From: Sporothrix humicola
Lineage: Eukaryota > Ascomycota > Sordariomycetes > Ophiostomatales > Ophiostomataceae
DNA: 45,670 bases
Direction of reading: 5' to 3'
NCBI GenBank assembly: GCA_021396245.1
Contig: WNYE01000148.1
Location: 4,341-50,010 of the forward strand
Of this stretch, positions 1 to 8,654 are shown piece after piece. The notes beneath the pieces are model-generated. The model had not been told where the DNA came from. It saw only the letters and a list, made by a program, of their open reading frames with translations, and did no database searches. The stretch's first letter is position 1. Each line of letters begins with the position of its first letter. A program made the position numbers and the translations under genes.

Positions 1-111
1 TCTCTGTGGGCGCTGTGGGCGCTGTGGGCGCTGTGGGCGCTGTGGGCGCTGTAAGCGTTGTAGGCGTTGTAAGTGTTGTGGGCGTTGTGGGAGTTGTAAG
101 CGGTGTAAATA
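1..111. repeat. Degenerate 9-bp tandem repeat (GGGCGCTGT)
   Basis: About a dozen head-to-tail copies of a 9-bp unit run from the window edge. The first five are nearly perfect. Later copies carry changes such as GCGCT to GCGTT and GGG to TAA, mostly transitions, and the array fades into AT-rich DNA. The array may extend beyond the window. It is a minisatellite by appearance; no function is visible. Confidence 0.85.
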
Positions 112-659
112 ATCGTTGTATGGCCGTTAAAAGGTTTATTTAAACAGTTAGTTTAGTTATTATTGGGATTAACGTTCTGTGCGTGGAGTAATTTTTCTGT
201 ACGTGTAGACGGACCCAAGAGAAACGTGGGTCTTGTAAACGAGAAGTGGGTTAAGATTAAAAGGTCGACTTGGAGGGTTGAGTTTATTTAACCTCTGTAG
301 TCTCTTTTCAAGAGATATTTTCTTCTCCTATATATATTTTTTTCTTAATATTTTAGTCTTGTGTTTTCCTTAGCATATTTCCTTAATGAACGTTGTTTAT
401 ATATACGAGACGAATCATTGTCCAGGTAATTTCAAAGCAATGCGCCTCAGTTTGGTCAAAATGAAGTTGGAAGGAAAACCAGACAAAAAATTGAGACAGC
501 AAAAATTTGACGACAACAGAGTAAATGTAACTAGTACATTTGCTAAATAAGAGTATTGCTATGTTTTGCTATAAAAAGAGATGTAGGCATTGAGAACATG
601 TAAAAACAACCTGGCAAGACTTTCACACAAGAGTGAGATGAAAGAAATGCAGCCTCTCC
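112..659. other. AT-rich non-coding stretch
   Basis: This stretch is much richer in A and T than the genes to its right, with runs such as TATATATATTTTTTTC near 330-350. No ORF with protein-like composition is present. It lies 3' of the minus-strand DUF6540-like gene. AT-richness next to a transition-laden tandem repeat would fit old repeat-induced point mutation, but I cannot compute the indices. Confidence 0.5.
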
Positions 660-1094
660 CTACGGATCTTCGGTGTTTTCCAATGTGGCAGCCACCATGT
701 TGTCGACACCTTGCAGGTACTCGTCGTCGGTTATGTATCCCAGCTGGGACATTTGTTCAAGTGCGTTCGCCACCCACACCTGACAGTTGAAGTCGTAGTT
801 GCCATTGTCCACGTTCATGTTCCGCATGAGCGCTCTGACTTCCTCATCTGTTAAAGCAACTGTCGTTCTACCGACAGGAATCAGCCTCGAGAGTGAGACG
901 CTGGCGTTGACATCGTAGTTCGTTTTGGTTTCGTACTTGAAGTCAGTGACTGTACCGACGACATGACAATAAAACGAGTTGCCTTTGCTGTCGGACGGCC
1001 ACAGGTATAGCGCCGTGTGGCGATCCTTTTGGTAGTCCAGTGCCTGTGCTTCATGTACAGCGATGTAAACCTCGTAATACTTGCGTGAAGGCAT
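660..1094 (-). CDS. Small DUF6540-like fungal protein
   Basis: Intact 144-residue ORF starting at an ATG (MPSRKYYEVYIAVHEA). The layout resembles the fungal DUF6540 family as I know it: an N-terminal strand EVYIAVH, a histidine followed by a strand (R25-H26-TALYL), a glycine-containing HVVG strand, and a late Asn-Cys-Gln-x-Trp-Val motif with Cys104 that begins a helical C-terminus. His early plus NC-x-x-W-V late recalls the circularly permuted papain-like fold of LRAT and PPPDE proteins, so a cysteine hydrolase or transferase fold is possible; that is inference. There is no signal peptide or membrane segment. No intron is needed. The gene is isolated, with a 1.35-kb gap to its plus-strand neighbour. 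Family assignment is moderate, function unknown. Confidence 0.7.
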   Translation of the reverse strand: MPSRKYYEVYIAVHEAQALDYQKDRHTALYLWPSDSKGNSFYCHVVGTVTDFKYETKTNYDVNASVSLSRLIPVGRTTVALTDEEVRALMRNMNVDNGNYDFNCQVWVANALEQMSQLGYITDDEYLQGVDNMVAATLENTEDP

Positions 1095-1636
1095 GGCTTA
1101 TGTTGCTGTTGCTTCTTGGTTCTTGGTGTTTGTTTTCTGTTGTTTTCTGGCCTGTGAGATAAACAGAGGGGCACTATTTTGGTTGGTTTGTTGTCAATCG
1201 TCGCTGGCCGTCTGGCTCGTTGAGTCGTGGTTGTACAGTTTATCCCCCGGTTTATTGCCAAATTGATTCCCTGCTTTCTTTCGTGTATTTTTGTCATGTG
1301 TTTTCCCCCTCTTTTCTTTTGATCAGAATTATGAAAAAGGAACAGACAAGTTTAAATAATAAAAAAAGCAAAAGGTGTCAAGGCCATAAGGAAGAAAACA
1401 AAACGCAAACAGAAATAGGGAAGCCAGAAAGGCAAGATAGACGGACGGATAGAAATCTGACCTGCCTAGTATTTGTCCGTCCAGGAATATTGCACTTGCG
1501 CGCATAGTACAAGGTCAAGGTCATATTTCTTCATTTCTTCATGGCCGTTTGTCACACGAAATGGCCTTGGCCTGGCCGACTTAAACGGCCGGCGCTTATA
1601 TGGAAGAGGCACAGGTTTTACAAGGCGGTAATACTG

Positions 1637-1654
1637 CCCCCCCCCCCCCCCCCC
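1637..1654. repeat. C18 homopolymer
   Basis: Eighteen consecutive C residues, followed by TCTTTC. Long C runs are much rarer than T runs in fungal intergenic DNA and are prone to length error in sequencing. Confidence 0.9.
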
Positions 1655-1973
1655 TCTTTCAGTTTCAATTGCTCCTATATCCATTTGGCCCCTTTTCCAA
1701 CACTTTCTTCCCAAATTCATTTAATCTACATTCAATGATTGCAATTAAACAATTCTAAAAATATTGATTTCGAAGCGCCTGAAACCCCAAAGAATAAATG
1801 GTTGTCAGTACTTCATACATGTGACGACCCTTCCTAATAATAGAAACACAAGAAATGCCCCGATGATTTGTCTGTTAAGCCCAGGCAGATGACCAAAATC
1901 GGCCTGTACAGAATCGTTGGGCAGCAATTTTACTTGTGCCCGCCAACTGCCTATGAGTGCCGTCATCTTCTTC

Positions 1974-2043
1974 CTTTTTTTTTATCTTTCTTTTTTATCT
2001 TTCTTTTTATCTTTCTTTTTTATCTTTCTTTTTATCTTTTTTA
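1974..2043. repeat. Pyrimidine tandem repeat (TTTTTATCTTTC)
   Basis: Five imperfect copies of a 12-13 bp unit that vary only in T-run length. It is a simple microsatellite-like tract upstream of the kinase gene. It creates a low-complexity Phe/Leu-rich ORF that should not be annotated. Confidence 0.85.
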
Positions 2044-2445
2044 TGTATTACAACGCCCGAGCTGTACGAACACAGCGCCCGTAGGACCACTATTAAGCCC
2101 ACTGAATCCTCGTTGAACCAACAGTGATTCAACGTAGATTCGACAGGCCTTCAGATAAGACTGTTGACGGCCGAGTTTAAAGTGGGCTACAGCCAAAAGC
2201 GTACATTTAATTGGTTAAAACGATGAGGACTAAACTATGTCGTACTTTGGTACAAACCCCCCCACATCTCTCATCGTCATCAGACCTGACTTCTCTCCCT
2301 CAATTCATCTTGAACGAAACACCTTCTCATGTACGATTCCAAAACCACATTTGAAACGTATTGCGAGGACCATATCTAACATAGACGACGAGACCACCCA
2401 CTAGAGATCTCCCGCTAATGCCTTGCAGCCCATCTTCTCGCTACA

Positions 2446-3552
2446 ATGTTGGGCACTTCTGACATTGTTGCACCTATCCCAGACGGCGCTGCAGCTCTAC
2501 CTGGCAATGCTGCACCTGCCTCTACGGCTGCCGCAGTGGCCTCGCCCTCCGAAGGCACAGAAAATGAGGGGAACACGGAAAACACGGAAAACCCGCCGAA
2601 CAGCAACCCAGCTCCTTCCGAGAGCGCTACGGCTAGTCTTCCTGGAGTCACCCGAGTGACTCCGCACCTAGATTATCACCAACTCGTGCGACAAAAGAAG
2701 ATTGAAAAGGGCTTGGCCGTGCCCCCAACAGCTGCAGAACTTGCGATGGACAATGAGGAAGAGCTGGCAGAGCTGGAGGACGGCGCGGTGGTCATCTCCA
2801 ACACCTATGGGCATATGTTTACATTGCATCCCGGAAACATCTTCAAGAAATGGGGACGGAGCGTACGGCTGGGCGAGGCGGATGCCCTGAGGGTAGCCTA
2901 TGAAGGCGGCATACCTGTTCCAAAGGTCTACGGCGCGGAGACGACAAAAGGCGGGAGAGGATGTATCTCCATGGAATACTTTCCTGGGAGCAAAACTTTG
3001 ACGGAAGTATGGCAAGACTTGGCAGTTGAAGAAAAGAGGGACTATTGCCGGCAGCTGTGCACGATTCTCCAAAAGATGCGGTCGTTGGAGCCGCCCGACT
3101 TTATCGGCGCCTGCGACGGCAAAGAAATACGCGACCTGCGGGTCCACGATGTGTACAAGTCGCCCATCTGTGCCGACGAAGAGGCGTTCAAGCAGCACCT
3201 GCTTGCGTCGCTCTACCGGACGATCCCGTCGGCCGTCAAGGCTGCCATTGCGGAGCGGCTGGCTAAGCAACGACCCCACAAGGTTGTTCTCACCCACAAC
3301 GACCTCGCGCCGCGCAACATTCTAGTGGACCCTTTGGCCAAAAAGATCGTGGCGCTCGTCGACTGGGAAGATGCCGGATGGTACCCCGAGTACTGGGAGT
3401 ATGTCAAGTTCTTCCATCATACAGTGAGCCTCAAGACGCATGAAAAGGACTGGGTGTCGTTTGCCGATGACATCTTTGGGTTCAAGGAGGGCGAGCAGTA
3501 CTCGGACGAACTGGTCGACTTTTTCTGCTTGACCAGGTGGCAGCAGCCATAA
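2446..3552 (+). CDS. APH/choline-kinase-like phosphotransferase family protein
   Basis: A 368-residue intron-free ORF starting at ATG 2446 (CTACAATG). Residues 1-70 are a low-complexity Ala/Pro/Glu/Asn-rich leader, probably disordered. The rest matches the fungal aminoglycoside phosphotransferase (APH) enzyme family: an NTYGHMFTLHPGN segment resembling the N-lobe, an SMEYFPGSKTL hinge, a Brenner-type catalytic loop HNDLAPRN (His284, Asp286, Asn291), and a DWEDAGWYPEYWE segment where Asp306 takes the place of the metal-binding Asp of the kinase DFG. These proteins have a protein-kinase-like fold and transfer ATP phosphate to small molecules; the fungal members mostly have unknown substrates and are not antibiotic-resistance genes by default. 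Its stop is 53 bp from the convergent P450 stop. Confidence 0.88.
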   Translation: MLGTSDIVAPIPDGAAALPGNAAPASTAAAVASPSEGTENEGNTENTENPPNSNPAPSESATASLPGVTRVTPHLDYHQLVRQKKIEKGLAVPPTAAELAMDNEEELAELEDGAVVISNTYGHMFTLHPGNIFKKWGRSVRLGEADALRVAYEGGIPVPKVYGAETTKGGRGCISMEYFPGSKTLTEVWQDLAVEEKRDYCRQLCTILQKMRSLEPPDFIGACDGKEIRDLRVHDVYKSPICADEEAFKQHLLASLYRTIPSAVKAAIAERLAKQRPHKVVLTHNDLAPRNILVDPLAKKIVALVDWEDAGWYPEYWEYVKFFHHTVSLKTHEKDWVSFADDIFGFKEGEQYSDELVDFFCLTRWQQP

Positions 3553-3605
3553 GTGTACATGTACAAATTCATTCTAATACATATTCATTCTAATTATATC
3601 CCTAT

Positions 3606-5249
3606 CTATCTACCGCTACGCAGACTTATCTTTACATCAAACTGTCTGGGCTTGACAAACCAGGCGTTGTGCAGGTCCCACTCCCAGTCGCCACCCTCAT
3701 CGTCTGTAAGCGACACGTTGTATCTTTTCAAGAAGGACGGCACCAGCTTGTACATTTCCAGCAGGGCAATGTGCTTGCCCAGGCACGTCCGCGACCCGCC
3801 GCCAAAGTGGAACAGTGTGTTGCCCATTTCCTTGATGCGGTCCTCTTCAGAGGCAAGGTCTTTTCCGGCCTCCGGCAACCACCGCTCCGGCCGGAAGACG
3901 TCGACGTCCTCGCCAAAGATCTCCTGCCGCGCATGAATGACCCACGGGTTGCAGCCCACAACAGTGCCGCCCGGCACAAAATGGCCGGCAATCTCGAGTC
4001 CCTGCGCCGGCACCAGCCGCTCCAGCACCATGCCAATCGCCGGGTGCATCCGGAACGTCTCCTGGATACAGGCGTGCAGGTACGGCAGGCCCTGCGCCTC
4101 GGTGTACGTCACAATGTCGTCGTCCTCGTACGTTGCGGCGTCAATCTCGGACAGGAGTCGGCGGAGGCACGCGGGATTTTTGAGCAAATGATAAAAAACG
4201 GCCGCCAGGCTCGCGGCCGTCGTGTCGCTCCCGGCGAGCGCAATGGACGTCGTCATTGTCAGCAGCCGGCCGTCATCAAAGAATGTTGGGTCCGCCTTTT
4301 GCGCGCGGCAGAACATGGTCAACAGATCCATCTGGTCGGCTGACTTGTTGGCGCCCACCACGTCGCCCATGGCAAACCGTTCCGCCATGCGCGCGCGAGA
4401 AAACGTGGCCGTGGCCGACGAGTTGTCTATCCAGCCGTATTTGCTCAAGAGAGTGCGCACGGGGTTCTTGACAAACAGCCGGTCCAGCCACGGCATCTGG
4501 CCGACCGGCGCCTGGTAGTCAAAAATGTTGGCGAGCCACGCAATGATGCCGTCGACGTCCTCATTGCGGTCGACAAATCCGACGCGCCGACTGTAAGTGA
4601 TCTCGGTGATGACGTCGAAAGCGAAGAATTGGAGCCACAGGACAAAGTTACAGCGGGCGGCTTCTTTCTGTCCTCTTTGCGGTTGTGCATACAACTCCTT
4701 TGTTCTCGCCAGAAAGATGCGCACCGTCTCGTTCACCCGCGGCTCGTACTGCCGGATCGCCGTCATCGAAAACGCGCTGCTGACCGTCCGTCGGAGCCGG
4801 GCATGGTAGTCCTGGTCCTGCGTGCCAAACAGCGACTGCAGCACCTGGCCTTTTGAGAGTTGCATCTGCACGGGGTAGAAGGCGCTCTTGGTCAGCTTGT
4901 TGGAGATGCCGTAAATGTCGCGCACGGCGTCGGGGTGGCTAAACGACAGCGCATTGGGGCCGAGACGGACGACGTCGCCATGCCGGTCGTGCAGTTTTCG
5001 GAGCTCAAACTGCGGCTTTCCACGCCGGACAGACAAGAACCGCCACAAATCAGTAAACGCAGCCAGCCGTGGGCCCGGATACTTGTTGAGGCCGTTGCAA
5101 AAGTAGTTGGACACGAGGGTGGCCATGATGGCAAGAATGACAATCGTGAGGACGGCCTTCCATTGGGAGATTTGGCCGGCGACGTCGACCAAGCCGAGGG
5201 CCGTACTCGAGAGACGGCCACGGACATCGTCTGAAATGAAGGAGGGCAT
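3606..5249 (-). CDS. Cytochrome P450 monooxygenase, pisatin-demethylase-like
   Basis: A 547-residue ORF from ATG 5249. An in-frame TTG lies 24 nt upstream, but the ATG is the sensible start. One hydrophobic segment (about residues 30-50, VLTIVILAIMATLV) is a membrane anchor for the endoplasmic reticulum, followed by the proline-rich hinge YPGPRLAAF. P450 signatures are complete: I-helix oxygen-activation motif AGSDTT, K-helix E397-T-F-R400, PERW meander, and heme loop FHFGGGSRTCLGKH with the axial ligand Cys489. Overall wording (DLWRFLSVRRGKPQFELRKLH, GDVVRLGPNALSF) resembles the pisatin demethylase-like/CYP57 group, which oxidises phytoalexins and other small molecules; the substrate here is unknown. 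No intron is seen. It is transcribed divergently from the FMO gene across a 780-bp shared promoter. Confidence 0.95.
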   Translation of the reverse strand: MPSFISDDVRGRLSSTALGLVDVAGQISQWKAVLTIVILAIMATLVSNYFCNGLNKYPGPRLAAFTDLWRFLSVRRGKPQFELRKLHDRHGDVVRLGPNALSFSHPDAVRDIYGISNKLTKSAFYPVQMQLSKGQVLQSLFGTQDQDYHARLRRTVSSAFSMTAIRQYEPRVNETVRIFLARTKELYAQPQRGQKEAARCNFVLWLQFFAFDVITEITYSRRVGFVDRNEDVDGIIAWLANIFDYQAPVGQMPWLDRLFVKNPVRTLLSKYGWIDNSSATATFSRARMAERFAMGDVVGANKSADQMDLLTMFCRAQKADPTFFDDGRLLTMTTSIALAGSDTTAASLAAVFYHLLKNPACLRRLLSEIDAATYEDDDIVTYTEAQGLPYLHACIQETFRMHPAIGMVLERLVPAQGLEIAGHFVPGGTVVGCNPWVIHARQEIFGEDVDVFRPERWLPEAGKDLASEEDRIKEMGNTLFHFGGGSRTCLGKHIALLEMYKLVPSFLKRYNVSLTDDEGGDWEWDLHNAWFVKPRQFDVKISLRSGR

Positions 5250-6029
5250 GTTGAGGGATGGCGACAGTGACAAAAGAGATCGTAAATGAATGCTCCGGAA
5301 ATCAAAAGTGAAAATGAGAGTGAAAACGGAACAAAATCAAGAGTCAACATCCAAAACAGTTGTTGACAAAGGTCAATATCGCCTTCGACTGTACATCCTG
5401 ACGGCTGAAGTACACAAAGCAGTGTAAACCAATAAATGTTTTCTTATTTCTTAAATCCGTTCCAACAATTGATAGTGGTCCACTTCCTCGCACGTCATGC
5501 AGTCCGAAGAGTCAAGGCTCCATCCACACGTGGAGATGTAGCCTCAACGGTAAATGCGTGCAAGATAACGCAGACTATCCTGTGAATATCTGAATTGATG
5601 GAATTGTTTTCTTTCTTTTTCTTCTTTTTTCTCCAACGCGCATTTTTGACAGGCCCTCCCACCCCATATATCAATTCGCAATGGACGCGACAATGGCGCA
5701 ATCGCATGATTCGGGGTTCTGGTCGTTTAAGTGCCCCCTAACGTTGTTTTTAAGCTCACTTGGAGAGCACCAAAATCGGGGATCGGGCTTGGCGAGAGTG
5801 GGTCTATCGGGGTTCAACACCGTTCTTTCCTATTGCGTCAGTTTTGTGAAAGTGGCTTCGGCAGTAGCCGCAGCCTCGTGTGCGAGGCTGCCAGTCAAGG
5901 AAAGAGCAGAAATAATATTACAGATGTGAACTTAGTCTATTGAAATGTCGTGCTACAAGAGCACGCCTTTTCTTGTGTTCACTAACAACGTCAACACGCC
6001 AACGACGCCGACCAACTATACACCACACA
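5250..6029. promoter_or_regulatory. Bidirectional promoter, P450 and FMO genes
   Basis: A 780-bp region between the divergent starts of the P450 and the FMO genes. It contains no credible gene. Two inverted CGG/CCG triplets, the format bound by Zn2Cys6 dimers, stand out: CGG-N6-CCG at 5859-5870, preceded by T to give TCGG, and CGG-N9-CCG at 5808-5822. A TATA-like CATATAT lies near 5663. Co-regulation of the two oxygenases is inferred from the layout. Confidence 0.55.
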
Positions 6030-7544
6030 ATGTCGACACCACCAACACCACCACACTCTCGCCGTCACCGGCGCATCGCCGTGATCGGCGCCGGACCGGC
6101 CGGGGCGATTGCAGTGGACGCGCTCGTCAAAGAACAGGCTTTTGATGTGGTCAGAGTGTTTGAGAGGAAAGCCGTGGCGGGCGGGACGTGGGTGTACGAT
6201 CCGACGGGGAAGCCAACAATACCGTCGGTGCGGACTCTCTTGAAGGGTGAGGCCGACAGGCCGGTCGAGGTCCCAGAAGTGTTCCCTTCCACCACAGCCT
6301 CCACTCCCTCCGTCAACAACTCGTGTGCCCGCTTCTTCGATTCAGGCGTGCACGACCAGCTGCACAGCAACCTGCCGCCGCAGACCATGTGCTACACGCA
6401 GGAGCCTCTCCCAGATACCCTCAGCGAAAGAACCCGCTCGCAGTACGGAGAGAACGCACCGTTCCGGCACCGCGAGGTTGTCCGCGGGTGGGTCGAAAAG
6501 ATTGTCGACAGACATTCTGGGAGCGTCTCCTTTTCGACATGTGTCGAGCGGGCCGAGAAGAGAGGCGAAGAGTGGCTGTTGACACTCCGAAAAGAGGACA
6601 AGGGCCAGAACTCCTGGTGGCAGGAATCGTTTGACGCTTTGGTGGTCGCCTCTGGCCACTATTCACTGCCGTATCTGCCCCCAATTCCCGGTCTGGCCGA
6701 GTTTTCAGAGAAATTCCCGGCCCGCATCCGGCACAGCAAGCAATACCGGGGAGTTGACGACTATCGCGGGAAACGGGTGGTTGTTGTTGGCGGTTCTGTG
6801 TCGGCGTTTGACGCTCTGCACGAGATCCGCCGGGTGGCACAGCATCCCGTGATTGCGTCACTGCGAAAACCACTGCCGGCCTTTGGCTGGGGTGCCTTTA
6901 CCCATCCGCATGTGGCGGTGCGTCCCCCAATCACCAAGTTCCACCCCGAGACAGGAGAGGTCGAGTTTGCCGATGGAAGTGTCGTCGAGGCGGACATTGT
7001 CCTCTTTGCCACGGGATACGATTTCTCGTTTCCTTTCTTGGAGTCTGTCTCTGTCAAAGACCGCCGCATGTGTGGCCTCTACCAGCACGTCTTTAGTGTT
7101 GAGGACCCATCGCTCGCGTTTGTCGGCATGGTCGCCGGTGGACTGACGTTTCGTGTTTACGAATGGCAAGCCGTGGCTGTTGCGAGAGTCCTGGCCGGCA
7201 GAGGTACTCTCCCTCCAAAAGAAGTGATGCACAAGTGGGAGGCTGACCTCGTCGCCGCAACATCTGCCCGTGGCGACCCTGACGGGCGGTTCTGCAGTAT
7301 TGCGCCCGACTTTCGCGGCTACTTTGAAGGACTGCGCCAGATTGCGGGCAACCCAGCACCAGGCACCACTGGAAGAGTCCTCCCGCCTTTCCAACAAAAA
7401 TGGGCCGACGCATTCGACGAGGTCGTCCGGCTCAGACTGGCCTGGTGGGAAAAGGAGCGCCAGAAAGCAGAGAGGGAGGAGGCAGAAAAGGCGGGCGTGA
7501 AGACGATCGATGGGACACCTTCACTAGACAGACCTCATCTGTAG
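6030..7544 (+). CDS. Flavin-containing monooxygenase (FMO family)
   Basis: A 504-residue flavoprotein starting at ATG 6030 (CACACAATG); the ORF stays open upstream only through a non-ATG leader. It carries an N-terminal FAD dinucleotide-binding site G20-A-G22-P-A-G25, the following glycine pair GGTWVYD, an FMO-identifying segment FPARIRHSKQY where the usual Gly of F-x-G-x3-H is Ala, an NADPH-binding site near residues 250-260 (VVVVGGSVSAFD) and the C-terminal FATGYDF motif. Such enzymes oxygenate N or S atoms of small molecules with NADPH and O2 and are mostly soluble. No transmembrane segment is evident. The C-terminus ends in a Lys/Glu-rich helix. It converges on the dehydrogenase gene with 99 bp between stops, and shares its promoter with the P450. 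Baeyer-Villiger or dimethylaniline-type activity cannot be distinguished. Confidence 0.93.
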   Translation: MSTPPTPPHSRRHRRIAVIGAGPAGAIAVDALVKEQAFDVVRVFERKAVAGGTWVYDPTGKPTIPSVRTLLKGEADRPVEVPEVFPSTTASTPSVNNSCARFFDSGVHDQLHSNLPPQTMCYTQEPLPDTLSERTRSQYGENAPFRHREVVRGWVEKIVDRHSGSVSFSTCVERAEKRGEEWLLTLRKEDKGQNSWWQESFDALVVASGHYSLPYLPPIPGLAEFSEKFPARIRHSKQYRGVDDYRGKRVVVVGGSVSAFDALHEIRRVAQHPVIASLRKPLPAFGWGAFTHPHVAVRPPITKFHPETGEVEFADGSVVEADIVLFATGYDFSFPFLESVSVKDRRMCGLYQHVFSVEDPSLAFVGMVAGGLTFRVYEWQAVAVARVLAGRGTLPPKEVMHKWEADLVAATSARGDPDGRFCSIAPDFRGYFEGLRQIAGNPAPGTTGRVLPPFQQKWADAFDEVVRLRLAWWEKERQKAEREEAEKAGVKTIDGTPSLDRPHL

Positions 7545-7643
7545 AGAGAATTGTGTATATAGAAAAGTTGTTCATAATAAATGCAAACTGACACATTGAC
7601 ACCGCGTTGATATATTACTTTGTGTTTATTCTTTGAATATCTA

Positions 7644-8654
7644 CTATTTACTTTCATTGTTCTCCAGAATATCCTTTAATGCTTTATAGACGACATCATC
7701 CACCTCCAGCACCCCATCCTTCCGTGCCTTGTCCCTCTGCGCCGCCGACCGTTCAAATGGTAGACGAAGAGAAGGCCCGCTGGCGTGCACGCCCTCCACG
7801 TACTCGTCAATCTGCTTTCTGTAGTTTTCGATCGGCTGGAACTGGGCCGGGTCGACGACAATCACCGTCAGGCCAAACTGCTCGAGGGCCGGTGGGAATG
7901 CCGGCGCGCCCGCCAGCACGCCAAACAGCTGCACCATGGCCGCCAGTCCAGAGCCCTTGTAGCCGCCCCACGGCGCAATGGCCCCATGCGGTCCACCATC
8001 GGGCGGCAGCACGGCGAACGGGTCCGTCGTCGGCTGGCCGGCAGCGTCAAACGCTGTCCCTTCTGGCAGTTGCGTGCCAAGCCGTTGCGCCAGCACAATG
8101 TCCGCGTGCAGCAGCTCCGACGTGGCCATGTCCAGGATGAGGGGATCCTTCCCTTGAGAGGTAGGGAAAGCAATGCACAAGGGATTTGTTCCGTGCACGC
8201 CAGTCGTCCCGCCGTGAGCAGCCACCCATGGCGTCGAGTGCGCCGTGATGATGGCCACCAGGTTTTGGGTCGTCGCCATCTCCGCATAGTACGACAGCAT
8301 GCCCGTCGTCCAGGTGTTGTTGACGCAGACAATGGCGATGCCGTGGTCCTTGGCTTTTTGGACGGCAATTTCGGTGGCGCGCTGGCCGACGAGGTAGCCA
8401 AAGGCGTCTTGGCCGTCAATATGCGCGAGCACGGCCGTTTCTTTGGTCACCGTGCCCTCTTCGGCAATCTCCCTCCCCGTGAGCTTGAGCCTGTCTCTGA
8501 CGGCCAAGATTCGAGCCAGGCCGGCCGCACCGTATCCGCGGAGATCGCTGTCGATGAGGTGCGCTGTGATCGTGTCGGCTGCTTTCTGAGAGTAGCCCGT
8601 GCGCACGAGGACATCGCGGGCCAGTTGACTGGCCTCGTCGATTGTGAGCTTCAT
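7644..8654 (-). CDS. Ldh2-type malate/L-lactate/ureidoglycolate dehydrogenase
   Basis: A 336-residue ORF from ATG 8654 (MKLTIDEASQLARDVL). The frame is open 20 codons further upstream, but those codons are His/Thr-rich leader and begin without ATG. The protein fits the Ldh2/MDG (type-2 malate dehydrogenase) family of NAD(P)-dependent 2-hydroxyacid dehydrogenases: a helical N-terminus ending HLIDSDLRGYGAAGL, the nicotinamide-binding region GVHGTNPLCIAFP, ILDMATSE, and the C-terminal GGYKGSGLAAMVQLFGVL helix. Members oxidise malate, L-lactate, ureidoglycolate or related hydroxyacids; the substrate cannot be read from sequence. The length is typical. Expected in the cytosol. It is divergent from the allantoate-permease-like transporter, which makes a purine/ureide or hydroxyacid catabolic role worth considering. 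Confidence 0.92.
   Translation of the reverse strand: MKLTIDEASQLARDVLVRTGYSQKAADTITAHLIDSDLRGYGAAGLARILAVRDRLKLTGREIAEEGTVTKETAVLAHIDGQDAFGYLVGQRATEIAVQKAKDHGIAIVCVNNTWTTGMLSYYAEMATTQNLVAIITAHSTPWVAAHGGTTGVHGTNPLCIAFPTSQGKDPLILDMATSELLHADIVLAQRLGTQLPEGTAFDAAGQPTTDPFAVLPPDGGPHGAIAPWGGYKGSGLAAMVQLFGVLAGAPAFPPALEQFGLTVIVVDPAQFQPIENYRKQIDEYVEGVHASGPSLRLPFERSAAQRDKARKDGVLEVDDVVYKALKDILENNESK

Larger units (their letters stand above)
1095..2445. other. Intergenic region, divergent promoter side of two genes
   Basis: It separates the minus-strand DUF6540-like gene from the plus-strand kinase gene. It holds an 18-base C run and a TTTATC-type tandem repeat, listed separately. ORFs here (up to 138 residues) are in conflicting frames and lack protein-like composition. 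Nothing else was recognised. Confidence 0.6.
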
